A program made the position numbers and the translations under genes. From Palsa-892 sp035556215 (GTDB lineage Bacteria > Pseudomonadota > Alphaproteobacteria > Rhizobiales > Xanthobacteraceae): a DNA stretch of 64,000 nt. Location of the stretch: NCBI GenBank assembly GCA_035556215.1, contig DATMFI010000029.1:1-64000 (forward strand), in the 5' to 3' direction. Below are positions 25,849-35,861 of this stretch, in pieces. Every line of letters starts with the position of its first letter. The stretch's first letter is position 1. The notes under the pieces were generated by a model. The model worked only from the letters and a program-made list of their open reading frames with translations. It was not told the origin of the DNA and searched no databases.

Positions 25849-27336
25849 TTAATGCTTGCCGTGGCGGGCGAGCACTTCCTTGACGGCCTTCACGAGATCG
25901 CCTTCAGGCACCGAAAACTGCGCGGGCCGCGCCTCGCGCCACTCTTTATTCGAGGCGATGGCGGCGGCCGCCTTCGCGCCCTCGATCAGATCCTTGATCT
26001 GGACTTCGCCTTTGGCTTTCTCGTCGCCGCCCTGGATCACGGCGCAGGGCGAGTTGCGGCGGTCGGCGTATTTTAGCTGGTTGCCGAAATTCTTCGGGTT
26101 GCCGAGATAAAGCTCGGCGCGGATGCCGGCGTCGCGCAGCGTTTTCACCATGCGCTGGTAGTCGGCGACGCGCTCGCGGTCGAAGATGGTGACGACGACC
26201 GGGCCAAGCTCGCTTTCCGTGCCTATCTTGCCGAGCATCTGGAGTGCGGCGAGGAGGCGCGAGACGCCGATGGAAAATCCCGTTGCCGGAACCGGCTCGC
26301 CGCGAAAGCGCGCGACCAAGCCGTCATAGCGCCCGCCGCCGCCGACCGAGCCGAAGCGCACGGGATTGCCTTTTTCGTCTTTGGTTTCGACGAGGAGTTC
26401 AACTTCGTAAACCGGGCCGGTGTAGTACTCGAGGCCGCGAACGACGGCGGGATCAACGACGACGCGATCCGCATAGCCCGAGGCCGCGACGAGCGCGGCA
26501 ATCTCTTTCAATTCGTTCGCGCCTTCGGCGCCGGTCTTCGATTCACCAATCACGCCGAGAATGTTCTGCGCCGTCTCGTCGCCGGTCTTTCCCTTCGCGG
26601 CCGTGAAGGCGAGAATTTTATCGCTCGCTTGCTTTTCGAGTCCGGCGCCTTTGGTGAAGTCGCCGCTTTCGTCCTTGCGGCCCTTGCCCAGCAGAAGCTC
26701 AACGCCCTCGCGACCGAGCCGATCGAGCTTGTCGATCGCGCGCAGCACGGTGAGGCGCTGCTCGGGCTTTACGCCCGCCGCATCCATCACGCCGTCGAGA
26801 ACCTTGCGGTTGTTGACCTTGATGACGTAATCGCCGCGCGGAATGCATAGCGCCTCCATCGTGTCGGCGGCCATCATGCACATCTCGGCGTCAGCGGCGG
26901 GCGAAGCGGCGCCGACGGTGTCGGCGTCGAACTGCATGAACTGGCGGAAGCGCCCCGGTCCCGGCTTTTCGTTGCGGAACACCCAGCCGAAGCGATAGCT
27001 GCGATAGGGCTTCGGCAGCGTCTCGAAATTCTCCGCGACATAGCGCGCGAGCGGCGCGGTCAGGTCATAGCGCAGCGACAGCCACTGCTCGTCGTCGTCC
27101 TGAAACGAAAACACGCCCTCATTGGGCCGGTCGGTGTCGGGCAGGAACTTGCCGAGCGTCTCGGTGTATTCGATCGCCGGCGTCTCGACCGCCTCGAAAC
27201 CGTAAAGCTCATAGACCGCGCGGATCTTCTCGATCATCGCGCGTGTCGCGGATAGCTCCGCCGGGCCGCGGTCCATCAGGCCGCGCGGCAGCCGCGCCTT
27301 GATCTTCGAGGGCTTCTTTTTGTCTTTGCTCATCAT
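25849..27336 (-). CDS. hisS: Histidine--tRNA ligase
   Basis: A 495-aa class II aminoacyl-tRNA synthetase of the longer alphaproteobacterial type. It starts MMSKDKKKPSKIKARLPRG. Motif 2 (YRSYRFGWVFRNEKPGPGRFRQ, within 26940-27010), the histidine-specific GGGGRYDGLVARFRG and a C-terminal anticodon-binding domain (VVVTIFDRERVADYQRMVK) are all present. The ATG pair at 27336/27333 is preferred because an upstream 21-residue extension is unlike the family and GAGAG precedes it. It is the first gene of the hisS-hisZ-hisG operon. Confidence 0.94.
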   Translation of the reverse strand: MMSKDKKKPSKIKARLPRGLMDRGPAELSATRAMIEKIRAVYELYGFEAVETPAIEYTETLGKFLPDTDRPNEGVFSFQDDDEQWLSLRYDLTAPLARYVAENFETLPKPYRSYRFGWVFRNEKPGPGRFRQFMQFDADTVGAASPAADAEMCMMAADTMEALCIPRGDYVIKVNNRKVLDGVMDAAGVKPEQRLTVLRAIDKLDRLGREGVELLLGKGRKDESGDFTKGAGLEKQASDKILAFTAAKGKTGDETAQNILGVIGESKTGAEGANELKEIAALVAASGYADRVVVDPAVVRGLEYYTGPVYEVELLVETKDEKGNPVRFGSVGGGGRYDGLVARFRGEPVPATGFSIGVSRLLAALQMLGKIGTESELGPVVVTIFDRERVADYQRMVKTLRDAGIRAELYLGNPKNFGNQLKYADRRNSPCAVIQGGDEKAKGEVQIKDLIEGAKAAAAIASNKEWREARPAQFSVPEGDLVKAVKEVLARHGKH

Positions 27337-27496
27337 CGTCTCTCGGGCGGCATATAGCGGGATTCTGCCGGAAATTCCCAGTGGCTTTCCAGGCATCATT
27401 CCGGCTCATCACCCTCGCTCGCGCGGAAAATGCGCTCGCTTTCCCTCTCCCCGCCGGGGCCGGAATGCAGCGTTAAAGAGGAGGGAGAAGGGCCGT

Positions 27497-28906
<1,410 letters not shown>

Positions 28907-29053
28907 AACCCGGGCGACCCCTCGACGCGGACTGGTAGGAGGGGTGCTCTGGCACGCGACCCCGAACGGCCGATACTTTGGCAAAACAGGGTAAATAAAC
29001 CTTTTATCGCCGTCTTTTGCGGACTAGTTTCGCAGGGACTAAAGGAGTTTTCG

Positions 29054-30394
29054 ATGTCCCGCGCCGCCCCAAGTCACGATCTTCAGCCGAACGACCTCGA
29101 AGCGTTCTGGATGCCGTTCACGCCCAACCGCGCATTCAAGAAACGGCCGCGGCTGATCGCGCGCGCCAAGGACATGCACTACTACACGCCCGACGGCCGC
29201 GCCGTGCTCGACGGCGTCTCCGGCATGTGGTGCTCGAACGCGGGTCACAACCGCGAGCCGATCGTCGAAGCGATCCAGGCGGAAGCCGCCCTCGCCGATT
29301 ACATTCCGCCGTTCCAGTTCGCGAGCCCCAAATCCTTCACGCTCGCCAATCGCATCTCGGCGATGGCGCCCGGCGATCTCGATCATGTTTTCTTTTGCAA
29401 TTCCGGTTCGGAAGCGGTCGATACCGCGCTCAAGATCGCGCTCGCCTATCATAATGTGCGCGGCGAGGGCTCGCGCACGCGGCTGATCGGCCGCGAGCGC
29501 GGCTATCACGGCGTCGGCTTCGGCGGCATCTCGGTCGGCGGCATGGTGGCGAACCGCAAGCAATTCGGCACGCTGCTCGCGGGCGTCGATCATCTGCCGA
29601 CGACCTACAATCGCGAGCATCAGGCTTTCACCAAGGGCGAGCCCGAATGGGGCGCGCATCTTGCCGACGAACTCGAGCGTCTCGCCGGGCTGCATGACGC
29701 TTCGACCATCGCCGCCGTCATCGTCGAGCCGATGGGCGGCTCGACGGGCGTCTTGCCCGCGCCGAAGGGTTATCTCAAGCGGCTGCGCGCGATCTGCGAC
29801 AAGTACGGCATCCTGCTGATCCTCGATGAAGTCATCACCGGCTTCGGGCGGCTCGGCTTTCCGTTCGCCGCCGAGCGCTACGGCATCGTTCCCGACATCA
29901 TGACGTTTGCCAAAGGCGTGACCAACGGCGCGGTGCCGATGGGCGGCGCGATTGTGCGCAAGGGGATTTACGACGCCTTCATGCGCGGGCCGGAGCATGT
30001 CGTCGAACTGTTCCACGGCTACACTTATTCGGCGCATCCGCTTGCGGTCGCCGCGGGCCTCGCGACGCTCGACGTCTATCGCGACGAAAAGCTGTTCGAG
30101 CGCGCCTACGAGATGGAATCGAAATGGGCCGATGCCTTCATGACGCTGAAAGGCCTGCCGGGCGTCCTCGACATCCGCACCGTCGGCATCACGGCGGCGA
30201 TCGATCTTGCCTCCAGGCCCGATGCCGTCGGCAAGCGCGCCTATGAGGCACTCGAGCGCGGCTTTCACGACGAGGGCCTGATGATGCGGACGGCCGGCGA
30301 AAGCCTCGTCTTCACCCCGCCGCTCATCATCTCCGAGGATCAGATCGGCGAAATCGTCGAGAAGACGGCGCGGCTGATTAAGGCAACGGCCTGA
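29054..30394 (+). CDS. Omega-amino acid (beta-alanine):pyruvate aminotransferase
   Basis: A 446-aa class III PLP-dependent aminotransferase. FWMPFTPNRAFKKRPRLIA and DGVSGMWCSNAGHNREPI match beta-alanine:pyruvate transaminases. LDEVITGFGRLG holds the cofactor Asp, and TFAKGVTNGAVPMGG holds the PLP Lys. It moves the omega-amino group of beta-alanine or a similar amine to pyruvate. AAAGGAG precedes the ATG. It is divergent from the sigma-54-type regulator, which may control it. No malonate semialdehyde dehydrogenase is adjacent. Confidence 0.92.
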   Translation: MSRAAPSHDLQPNDLEAFWMPFTPNRAFKKRPRLIARAKDMHYYTPDGRAVLDGVSGMWCSNAGHNREPIVEAIQAEAALADYIPPFQFASPKSFTLANRISAMAPGDLDHVFFCNSGSEAVDTALKIALAYHNVRGEGSRTRLIGRERGYHGVGFGGISVGGMVANRKQFGTLLAGVDHLPTTYNREHQAFTKGEPEWGAHLADELERLAGLHDASTIAAVIVEPMGGSTGVLPAPKGYLKRLRAICDKYGILLILDEVITGFGRLGFPFAAERYGIVPDIMTFAKGVTNGAVPMGGAIVRKGIYDAFMRGPEHVVELFHGYTYSAHPLAVAAGLATLDVYRDEKLFERAYEMESKWADAFMTLKGLPGVLDIRTVGITAAIDLASRPDAVGKRAYEALERGFHDEGLMMRTAGESLVFTPPLIISEDQIGEIVEKTARLIKATA

Positions 30395-30420
30395 GCCATT
30401 GCCGTAGCTATTGCTGTTAT

Positions 30421-30493
30421 GGCCGGGCTTGTCCGGCCATCCACGCCTTGCAGATGGTCCGGCAAGACGCGGATGCCCGCAACAAATGCGGGC
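30421..30493. repeat. Dispersed double-hairpin (REP-like) element
   Basis: Two short hairpins lie in the gap between the aminotransferase and EAL genes: GGCCGG-gcttgt-CCGGCC (30421-30438) and GCCCGC-aacaaat-GCGGGC (30475-30493), joined by a segment around CATCCACGCC. The wording 'ggccgggcttgtcc-ggccatccacg' is a familiar intergenic repeat in Bradyrhizobium-related genomes, here somewhat decayed. It suggests a non-autonomous palindromic repeat rather than a gene-specific signal. Confidence 0.65.
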
Positions 30494-30607
30494 GTGACGC
30501 CAAGACTGATTGCCCGTCTTCTGCATCCCCGGCTATGTTGTGGATGAGCGATTCGCGGCTACACTCCGGTACGGGTGCGCGAGCCGCGTGACCCGGGCGG
30601 GGGTTCC

Positions 30608-31978
30608 ATGCGTATCGGCTCGATTTTCATTATCCTGTGCATGGCGCTGGTCGCCGGCTCGATCGGCGCCGCGCTGCATTATCTAGCCGCCGTTCCTGTT
30701 ACCGAATGCGCCTATATTTCGCTCGCAATCCTGTTCGCGCTGATGACGCTTGAGGTCATTGCCTCGCGCAACCGCGACAAGACCGAGATGACCGGCCGCA
30801 TCGAGGAACTTTCGCGTGCCGCCTCCGATATCTCGCGCGAGGTCGGCACGCTCAGCCGCCGCGTCAGCGCGCTCGAGAACGCCACCAACGCCGAGATGAA
30901 GTCGCTCACCGCGCCGCTCTCGCAGGAAATCGGCGAGCTTGCCGATCTTGTCGAGAACCTCGCCGAATCCGTCGCCGTTCACGATGCGCTCCTTGCCGCC
31001 CCGCGTCCGCTCGCCGAAGCGCCCGGTGTTGCTCCGGCGGGGCCGCAAGGAAAGGATGAAGGAAGCGACGAGGAAAAAGCCGGGAAGAAGCCGAGGCGCA
31101 CGCGCGATCCGCTGCCCAGCCCCTTCGCCGGCATGGATGCCGAAGCGATCCTCAATCTCATCCGCGGCGCAGTCGAAACCGATCGCCTCGAACTTTACCT
31201 GCAGCCGATCGTGACGCTGCCGCAGCGCAAGGCCCGCTTCTACGAAGCGCTCTCACGGCTGCGGCTCAACGACGGCCGCGTCATCGAAGCCAAGGATTTC
31301 CTCGCGCCCGCCCGCGCCGCCGGTCTTTTGCCGGTGATCGACCAGCGCGTCGTTCAACGCTGCGTGCAGGTCGTCCGCCGCCTCGCCGCCAAGAATCGCG
31401 AAGCCGGCCTTTTCGTCAACATCTCCGCCGAGACGCTGCGCGACGGCAAGATCTTCCCCGAAATTCTCGCTGTGCTCGAAGCCCATCGCGCGATCGCGGC
31501 GTCGCTCGTCTTCGAATTGACGCAGGCCGAATATCGCCTGCTCGGGCCTTCCGAACAGATCAACCTCACGCTGCTTGCCGAGCGCGGCTTCCCGGTTTCG
31601 CTCGACCGCATGGAAGATCTGAAGGTCGATCCGCGCGTCTTGTCCGAGCGCGGCGTCCGCTTCATCAAGGTCGCGGGCGATCTTCTGCTTCATCGCGGCA
31701 ACGAAAGCGGCAGCGAGGTGCATCCGGCGGATCTTGCCGAATTCCTCGCGCGCTTCGGCATCGATCTTGTCGCCGACCGGATCGAGAACGAATCGCTGGT
31801 CGTCGATCTTCTCGATTACGACGTGCGCTTCGGCCAGGGTTTCCTGTTCTCGGCGCCGCGCCCGATGCGGCCCGACATCATGCAGAGCGGCGGCGAACCG
31901 GCCGCTCAGGCACCGGCGGCGCCTGCAAAAGCAAGCGGCGCCAGCGCAATCGCGCAGATCGCCCGCCGCATCGGCTGA
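30608..31978 (+). CDS. Membrane-anchored EAL-domain protein, probably catalytically impaired
   Basis: A 456-aa protein. Two transmembrane segments lie within residues 1-55 (IGSIFIILCMALVAGSIGAA and CAYISLAILFALMTLEVIAS). A coiled-coil-like stretch follows to about 120, then an acidic linker and an EAL domain from about 190. The EAL glutamate (FYEALSRLRL), the NIS asparagine, FELTQ, the FIKV lysine and GQGF are kept. The loop-6 DDFG motif is DRME and AEGVE is ADRIE. It may bind cyclic di-GMP without cleaving it efficiently. The start at 30608 follows GGCGGGGG and avoids an 11-residue non-membrane prefix. Confidence 0.85.
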   Translation: MRIGSIFIILCMALVAGSIGAALHYLAAVPVTECAYISLAILFALMTLEVIASRNRDKTEMTGRIEELSRAASDISREVGTLSRRVSALENATNAEMKSLTAPLSQEIGELADLVENLAESVAVHDALLAAPRPLAEAPGVAPAGPQGKDEGSDEEKAGKKPRRTRDPLPSPFAGMDAEAILNLIRGAVETDRLELYLQPIVTLPQRKARFYEALSRLRLNDGRVIEAKDFLAPARAAGLLPVIDQRVVQRCVQVVRRLAAKNREAGLFVNISAETLRDGKIFPEILAVLEAHRAIAASLVFELTQAEYRLLGPSEQINLTLLAERGFPVSLDRMEDLKVDPRVLSERGVRFIKVAGDLLLHRGNESGSEVHPADLAEFLARFGIDLVADRIENESLVVDLLDYDVRFGQGFLFSAPRPMRPDIMQSGGEPAAQAPAAPAKASGASAIAQIARRIG

Positions 31979-32031
31979 CACGCGCGACGAGGCGCTTGCT
32001 TTTCGCGCGCTAATCGTCTCATTCACGCCCC

Positions 32032-32916
32032 ATGACGAAGCCAATGACAAGCAACCTGCCGCCGGCCGTGAACGGCCTCGGCTCGGTGATCTCCCGCTAC
32101 GACCTCATCCTCTGTGACCTGTGGGGCGTGATGCACGACGGCGTGCGCGCGATTCCGGGCTCGAACGAGGCCTGCGCCGCGGCGCGCGCCGCCGGCGCGA
32201 CGGTCATCATGATTTCCAACGCGCCGCGTCCTGGCCCGGTCGTCGCCAAGCAGATCGAGGGCTACGGCGTGCTGCGCAGCTCCTACGACGACGTCATCGC
32301 CTCGGGCGACGTGACGCGCGACGAGCTGATTTCGCGGCCCGGCGCCAAGGTGTTTCACCTCGGCCCGCAGCGCGATCTGCCGAATTATCAGGGGTTGAAC
32401 CTCTCGCTTGTCGATTTCGAGCATGCCGACCTCATCGTCTGCACCGGGCCGTTCAACGACGAAAACGACAAGCCCGAGGACTATCGCGACCTTCTGATGC
32501 GCGCCAAGGAGCGCGGGCTGACGCTGATCTGCGCCAACCCCGATCTCGTGGTCGAGCGCGGCAATCGCCTTGTCTGGTGCGCGGGCTCTATCGCCGCGAT
32601 CTATGACGAGATCGGCGGCGAGACGATTTATGCCGGCAAGCCGCACCCGCAGATTTATCGCATGGCGCTGATGCGCGCCGGGCAACTGCGCGGCAAGCCG
32701 GTCGAGGCCAAACGCGTGCTCGCGGTCGGCGACGGCTTGCGCACGGATATTCGCGGCGGAGCAGGGCAGGGCTTCGATACGCTGTTCATCGCGCGCGGCA
32801 TTCACGCCGCCGATTTCACCCGCGACGACGGCGGGCATGACAGCGAACGGCTTTTGAAGGCATTCGCCGAGGCGGGCGCGGCGCCCGCCGCGATCATGCG
32901 CGAATTTGTCTGGTAG
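32032..32916 (+). CDS. HAD-IIA hydrolase, TIGR01459 type
   Basis: A 294-aa HAD-superfamily protein with a NagD-type cap. Motif I reads LILCDLWGVMHDG, motif II lies in VIMISNAPRPG, and the C-terminal motif is AVGDGLRTDIRGGAGQGFDTLF with YAGKPHPQIY before it. The residue two positions after the nucleophilic Asp, normally a second Asp, is Trp. This is my reading of the family pattern and may alter or remove phosphatase activity. In related genomes a gene of this type often lies near ribF; here ribF is 1.9 kb downstream, with cheYZ and MaoC genes between. The true substrate is unknown. Confidence 0.87.
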   Translation: MTKPMTSNLPPAVNGLGSVISRYDLILCDLWGVMHDGVRAIPGSNEACAAARAAGATVIMISNAPRPGPVVAKQIEGYGVLRSSYDDVIASGDVTRDELISRPGAKVFHLGPQRDLPNYQGLNLSLVDFEHADLIVCTGPFNDENDKPEDYRDLLMRAKERGLTLICANPDLVVERGNRLVWCAGSIAAIYDEIGGETIYAGKPHPQIYRMALMRAGQLRGKPVEAKRVLAVGDGLRTDIRGGAGQGFDTLFIARGIHAADFTRDDGGHDSERLLKAFAEAGAAPAAIMREFVW

Positions 32917-32921
32917 CTAAT

Positions 32922-33641
32922 TCAAGAGAACAGCTTGTCGATATCGTTCTGCGACGACGAGCCGCCGTTTTCGGTTTCGGCGATCTCGCCGGCGGCGCCG
33001 AGCTTCGGCGAGTCGAGAATGGCGTCGACCTCGTTCTGCACGATGCCTTCGCCTTCGAGCGCCGGGCCGTGCAGGAGAAGGGCGTCGGCGCGCTCGGCCT
33101 TCGCGGCTTCTTCCTCGTTCGCAAAGCCGCTCTTGTCGTTGGCGTTGGTCGCGACCGCGAAGCGGGCGACGCGCGTTTCGATCTGCTCGAGCGTTTGCAC
33201 GACCTTGGTGATGCGCTGGCCGGTGAGGTCCTGAAACGAGCAGGCCTCGAAGATCGCCATCATCTGCTCTTCGACGAAGGTTTTGTACTGCTCGAGATTG
33301 GCCGCATCCGCGCTCATCACCGCTTCGGCGCTCGCCATGATGGCGTTACCGGCGGCCTCGGTGGCGGAGACGACCGCGTGCAATTCTTCGCCGGCGGCGG
33401 GAATGCGCTTGGCGCGCATTTCGTTGGCCTGCAATTCGCCGATTTCGCTCCGAAGGAAGCTGATGTAATCGGCGATCGCTTTCAGCTCTCGATAGATCGC
33501 GGCGTCGATCGCGTTGAAGACGAGCTTGAGATCCTCGCCCTGGACCTGCGACTGGCGCATGACCTGAAAAAGCATCTCGCGATCGGTCGCACGCAACAAG
33601 GCAGCAATGTTGGGCGACCGCTTTTCTTCAATCCAATCCAT
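32922..33641 (-). CDS. cheZ: Chemotaxis protein phosphatase CheZ
   Basis: A 239-aa helical CheY-P phosphatase. The catalytic signature FEACSFQDLTGQRITKVV contains Asp138 and Gln142, the pair used in CheZ. The region before it is long-helix rich. The C-terminal tail is acidic and disordered. It carries two short peptides that look like CheY-docking motifs: VQNEVDAILDS (201-211) and SSQNDIDKLFS (229-239). It lies 35 bases downstream of cheY in the same direction, so the two are co-transcribed. No che receptor or kinase genes are in the window. Confidence 0.9.
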   Translation of the reverse strand: MDWIEEKRSPNIAALLRATDREMLFQVMRQSQVQGEDLKLVFNAIDAAIYRELKAIADYISFLRSEIGELQANEMRAKRIPAAGEELHAVVSATEAAGNAIMASAEAVMSADAANLEQYKTFVEEQMMAIFEACSFQDLTGQRITKVVQTLEQIETRVARFAVATNANDKSGFANEEEAAKAERADALLLHGPALEGEGIVQNEVDAILDSPKLGAAGEIAETENGGSSSQNDIDKLFS

Positions 33642-33676
33642 GGGAATCCGGAACCACGCAAAACAGAGAGGGATGG

Positions 33677-34060
33677 TCAGACCGAGAAGACGGCGTCGAT
33701 TTTACTCTTCAACGTTTGCGCGTTGAACGGCTTGACGATGTAATTGTTAACGCCGGCCTTCTTCGCCGCGATCACGTTTTCGGTTTTCGACTCGGCGGTG
33801 ACCATGATGAACGGCGTGCGAGCGAGCGTCGTGTCGGAACGCACTTCCTTGAGAAGTTCGTATCCGGTCATCGGCTCCATGTTCCAGTCGGAAATGACAA
33901 GACCGTATTTGCGTTCGCGCATCTTGCTCAGCGCTTCGGTGCCGTCGGCGGCTTCATCTACATCTTCGAAACCCAGCTGCTTCAAAAGATTGCGAATGAT
34001 CCGGATCATCGTCTTGTAGTCGTCAACGACCAGGATCGGCATTGCAACGTCGGCACTCAT
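33677..34060 (-). CDS. cheY: Chemotaxis response regulator CheY
   Basis: A 127-aa single-domain receiver. ILVVDDYKTMIRIIRNLL holds the acidic pocket. LVISDWNMEPMTGYELL holds the phosphoacceptor Asp. FIMVTAESKTENVIAA holds the Thr, and NNYIVKPFNAQTL holds the Lys; all key residues are intact. It binds the flagellar switch when phosphorylated. It is transcribed just before cheZ, away from the MaoC-ribF operon. The 240-base region upstream probably holds its promoter, but no clear box was recognised. Confidence 0.93.
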   Translation of the reverse strand: MSADVAMPILVVDDYKTMIRIIRNLLKQLGFEDVDEAADGTEALSKMRERKYGLVISDWNMEPMTGYELLKEVRSDTTLARTPFIMVTAESKTENVIAAKKAGVNNYIVKPFNAQTLKSKIDAVFSV

Positions 34061-34300
34061 CGAATAACTCCGTCACGTCCACACTTCGCTGGCCGCCCGT
34101 TTGGATGGTTCCGTGTACGGCAAAGCCCGCGAATTCCCGGCACGAAAACTAGATCAAGCCGGTTTGATTTTGCGTTAATTGGCCGTGGCGCCGGGTTAAC
34201 GGAAGCTTTACGCCGCGAGCCCGCTGCCGCGCCCGCACCCCCAAAAGCGGGGTTGCGAAGCCCGCGAGTTCCGCTCTATGGAACGGAGAGGGGGTATGTC

Positions 34301-34741
34301 ATGACCATGAAGGTCCATTCGCTCTATTTCGAGGATATGCGCCTCGGAATGCGCGAGACGCTCATGCGCACCGTCATGGACGATGACGTGCTCGACTTCG
34401 CGCGGCTTACCGGCGACGACAACCCGATCCATGTTTCCGAGAGCTACGCGTCGCAGACCCGCTTTGGCCAGCGCATCGCCCACGGCCTTTATACCGCGAG
34501 CCTGATTTCGGCCGTGCTCGGCACCCGCCTGCCGGGGCCCGGCGCGATCTATCGCTCGCAGACGCTGCGCTTCCATGCGCCGGTCAAGATCGGCGATGTC
34601 GTCACCGTCGTCGTCGAGGCCGTCGAATTGATCGCGGAGGGCCGTCAGGTCAAATTCCATTGCGAGGCGCTGGTGGACGGCAAAACCGTGCTCGACGGCG
34701 AGGCGCTGGTTTCCGTGCCGAGCCGAGACAGAAAGAAGTAG
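34301..34741 (+). CDS. MaoC-family (R)-specific enoyl-CoA hydratase-like protein
   Basis: A 146-aa hot-dog-fold protein with the hydratase-2 motif LTGDDNPIHVSESYA (Asp/His catalytic pair) and FGQRIAHGLYTASLISAVLG. It probably hydrates trans-2-enoyl-CoA to (R)-3-hydroxyacyl-CoA, linking fatty acid oxidation and other acyl-CoA pathways. The ATG at 34301 is preceded by GGAGAGGGG, which decides the start within a much longer open frame. It is followed by ribF 73 bases on. No polyhydroxyalkanoate synthase is nearby, so the pathway is open. Confidence 0.88.
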   Translation: MTMKVHSLYFEDMRLGMRETLMRTVMDDDVLDFARLTGDDNPIHVSESYASQTRFGQRIAHGLYTASLISAVLGTRLPGPGAIYRSQTLRFHAPVKIGDVVTVVVEAVELIAEGRQVKFHCEALVDGKTVLDGEALVSVPSRDRKK

Positions 34742-34814
34742 CGCCCGAACGGAGGCTTGACGGCGCTCGCCGCGCTCGGCACGTTGCCGCCATCGGTCAG
34801 CCCTGCATCCCATC

Positions 34815-35792
34815 ATGACGAACAACCCCGCGAGTCACGCCTTCACTGTCGTGCGAGACGACGACGAATTGCCGTCGCATCTGCGGCGCGCCTTCGTCGC
34901 GGTCGGCAATTTCGACGGCGTGCATCGCGGCCATCGCACGGTGATTGATCGCGCGATTTCGCTCGCGCGCGACGATCGCCGCCCCGCGCTCGCGCTCACC
35001 TTCGAGCCGCATCCGCGCGCCTTCTTCCGCAGGGACCAGCCATTGTTTCGCCTGACGCCGGAGCCGGAGAAGTTGCGGCTTCTCGCCGCGACTGGCCTTG
35101 ATGGCGCGGTGGTCATGAATTTCGATGGCAAGCTTGCCGGGCTTTCCGCCGAAGCTTTTGTCACCGACGTTCTCGTCAAGCGCCTCAGCGTCGTCGGCGT
35201 CGTCGTCGGCGAGAGTTTTCATTTCGGTCGCCGCCGCCAGGGCACGCCTCAGTTCCTGCAAGAGCAGGGCGAAGAACACGGCTTTGAAGTCGAGCTGATG
35301 AAGCCGCTCGCCTTCCGCGGCGCGCCGGTATCTTCGAGCGCGATCCGCGAGGCGCTCGAAAAGGGCGAGGTCGAAAGCGCGGCGAAGCTTCTCGGTTACA
35401 CCTGGTTCGTCTCCGGCAAGGTCATTCACGGCGACAAGCGCGGGCGCGAGCTTGGTTATCCGACGGCCAACATCGCGCTCGATCCGGCCTGCGGCCTCGC
35501 GCACGGCATCTATGCGGTGCGCGTGCGCGTCCGCGGCGAGATCCATGATGGCGTCGCGAGCTTCGGCCGCCGGCCGACCTTCGGCGGCGGCGCGCCGCTC
35601 CTCGAAGTGTTCCTGTTCGATTTCCAGGGCGACATTTACGACGAGGAGATCGACGTCGCTTTCATCGGCTGGATCCGGCCCGAGGAGAAATTCGACGGCG
35701 TGGACGCGCTGAAGCGCCAGATGGATGCCGACAGCCTTGAGGCCCGCGAGAAACTCGCCGCCGCAGAGGGCGAATTTCCGCTCGCCGGCTGA
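34815..35792 (+). CDS. ribF: Bifunctional riboflavin kinase/FAD synthetase
   Basis: A 325-aa enzyme that makes FMN and then FAD. The N-terminal FAD synthetase domain shows AVGNFDGVHRGHRTVI and later the RGAPVSSSAIREALEKG block. The C-terminal riboflavin kinase domain shows GKVIHGDKRGRELGYPTAN and EVFLFDFQGDIYDEEI. Length and domain order are normal. It lies between a MaoC gene and ileS on the same strand, a ribF-ileS-lspA order common in proteobacteria. Confidence 0.95.
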   Translation: MTNNPASHAFTVVRDDDELPSHLRRAFVAVGNFDGVHRGHRTVIDRAISLARDDRRPALALTFEPHPRAFFRRDQPLFRLTPEPEKLRLLAATGLDGAVVMNFDGKLAGLSAEAFVTDVLVKRLSVVGVVVGESFHFGRRRQGTPQFLQEQGEEHGFEVELMKPLAFRGAPVSSSAIREALEKGEVESAAKLLGYTWFVSGKVIHGDKRGRELGYPTANIALDPACGLAHGIYAVRVRVRGEIHDGVASFGRRPTFGGGAPLLEVFLFDFQGDIYDEEIDVAFIGWIRPEEKFDGVDALKRQMDADSLEAREKLAAAEGEFPLAG

Positions 35793-35861
35793 CGAGATCG
35801 GGACTGGCAAGGGGAAGATACGGCTGCTAGAACGCGCGCGTCTCAATGATCAGGCCCGCCG

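Noticed and set aside
28945..28970. TGGCAC near 28951, a possible sigma-54 -24 element between the sigma-54 activator and the aminotransferase
   Set aside because: The -12 element (TTGC at the right spacing) is missing; the following bases read GCGACCCCG.
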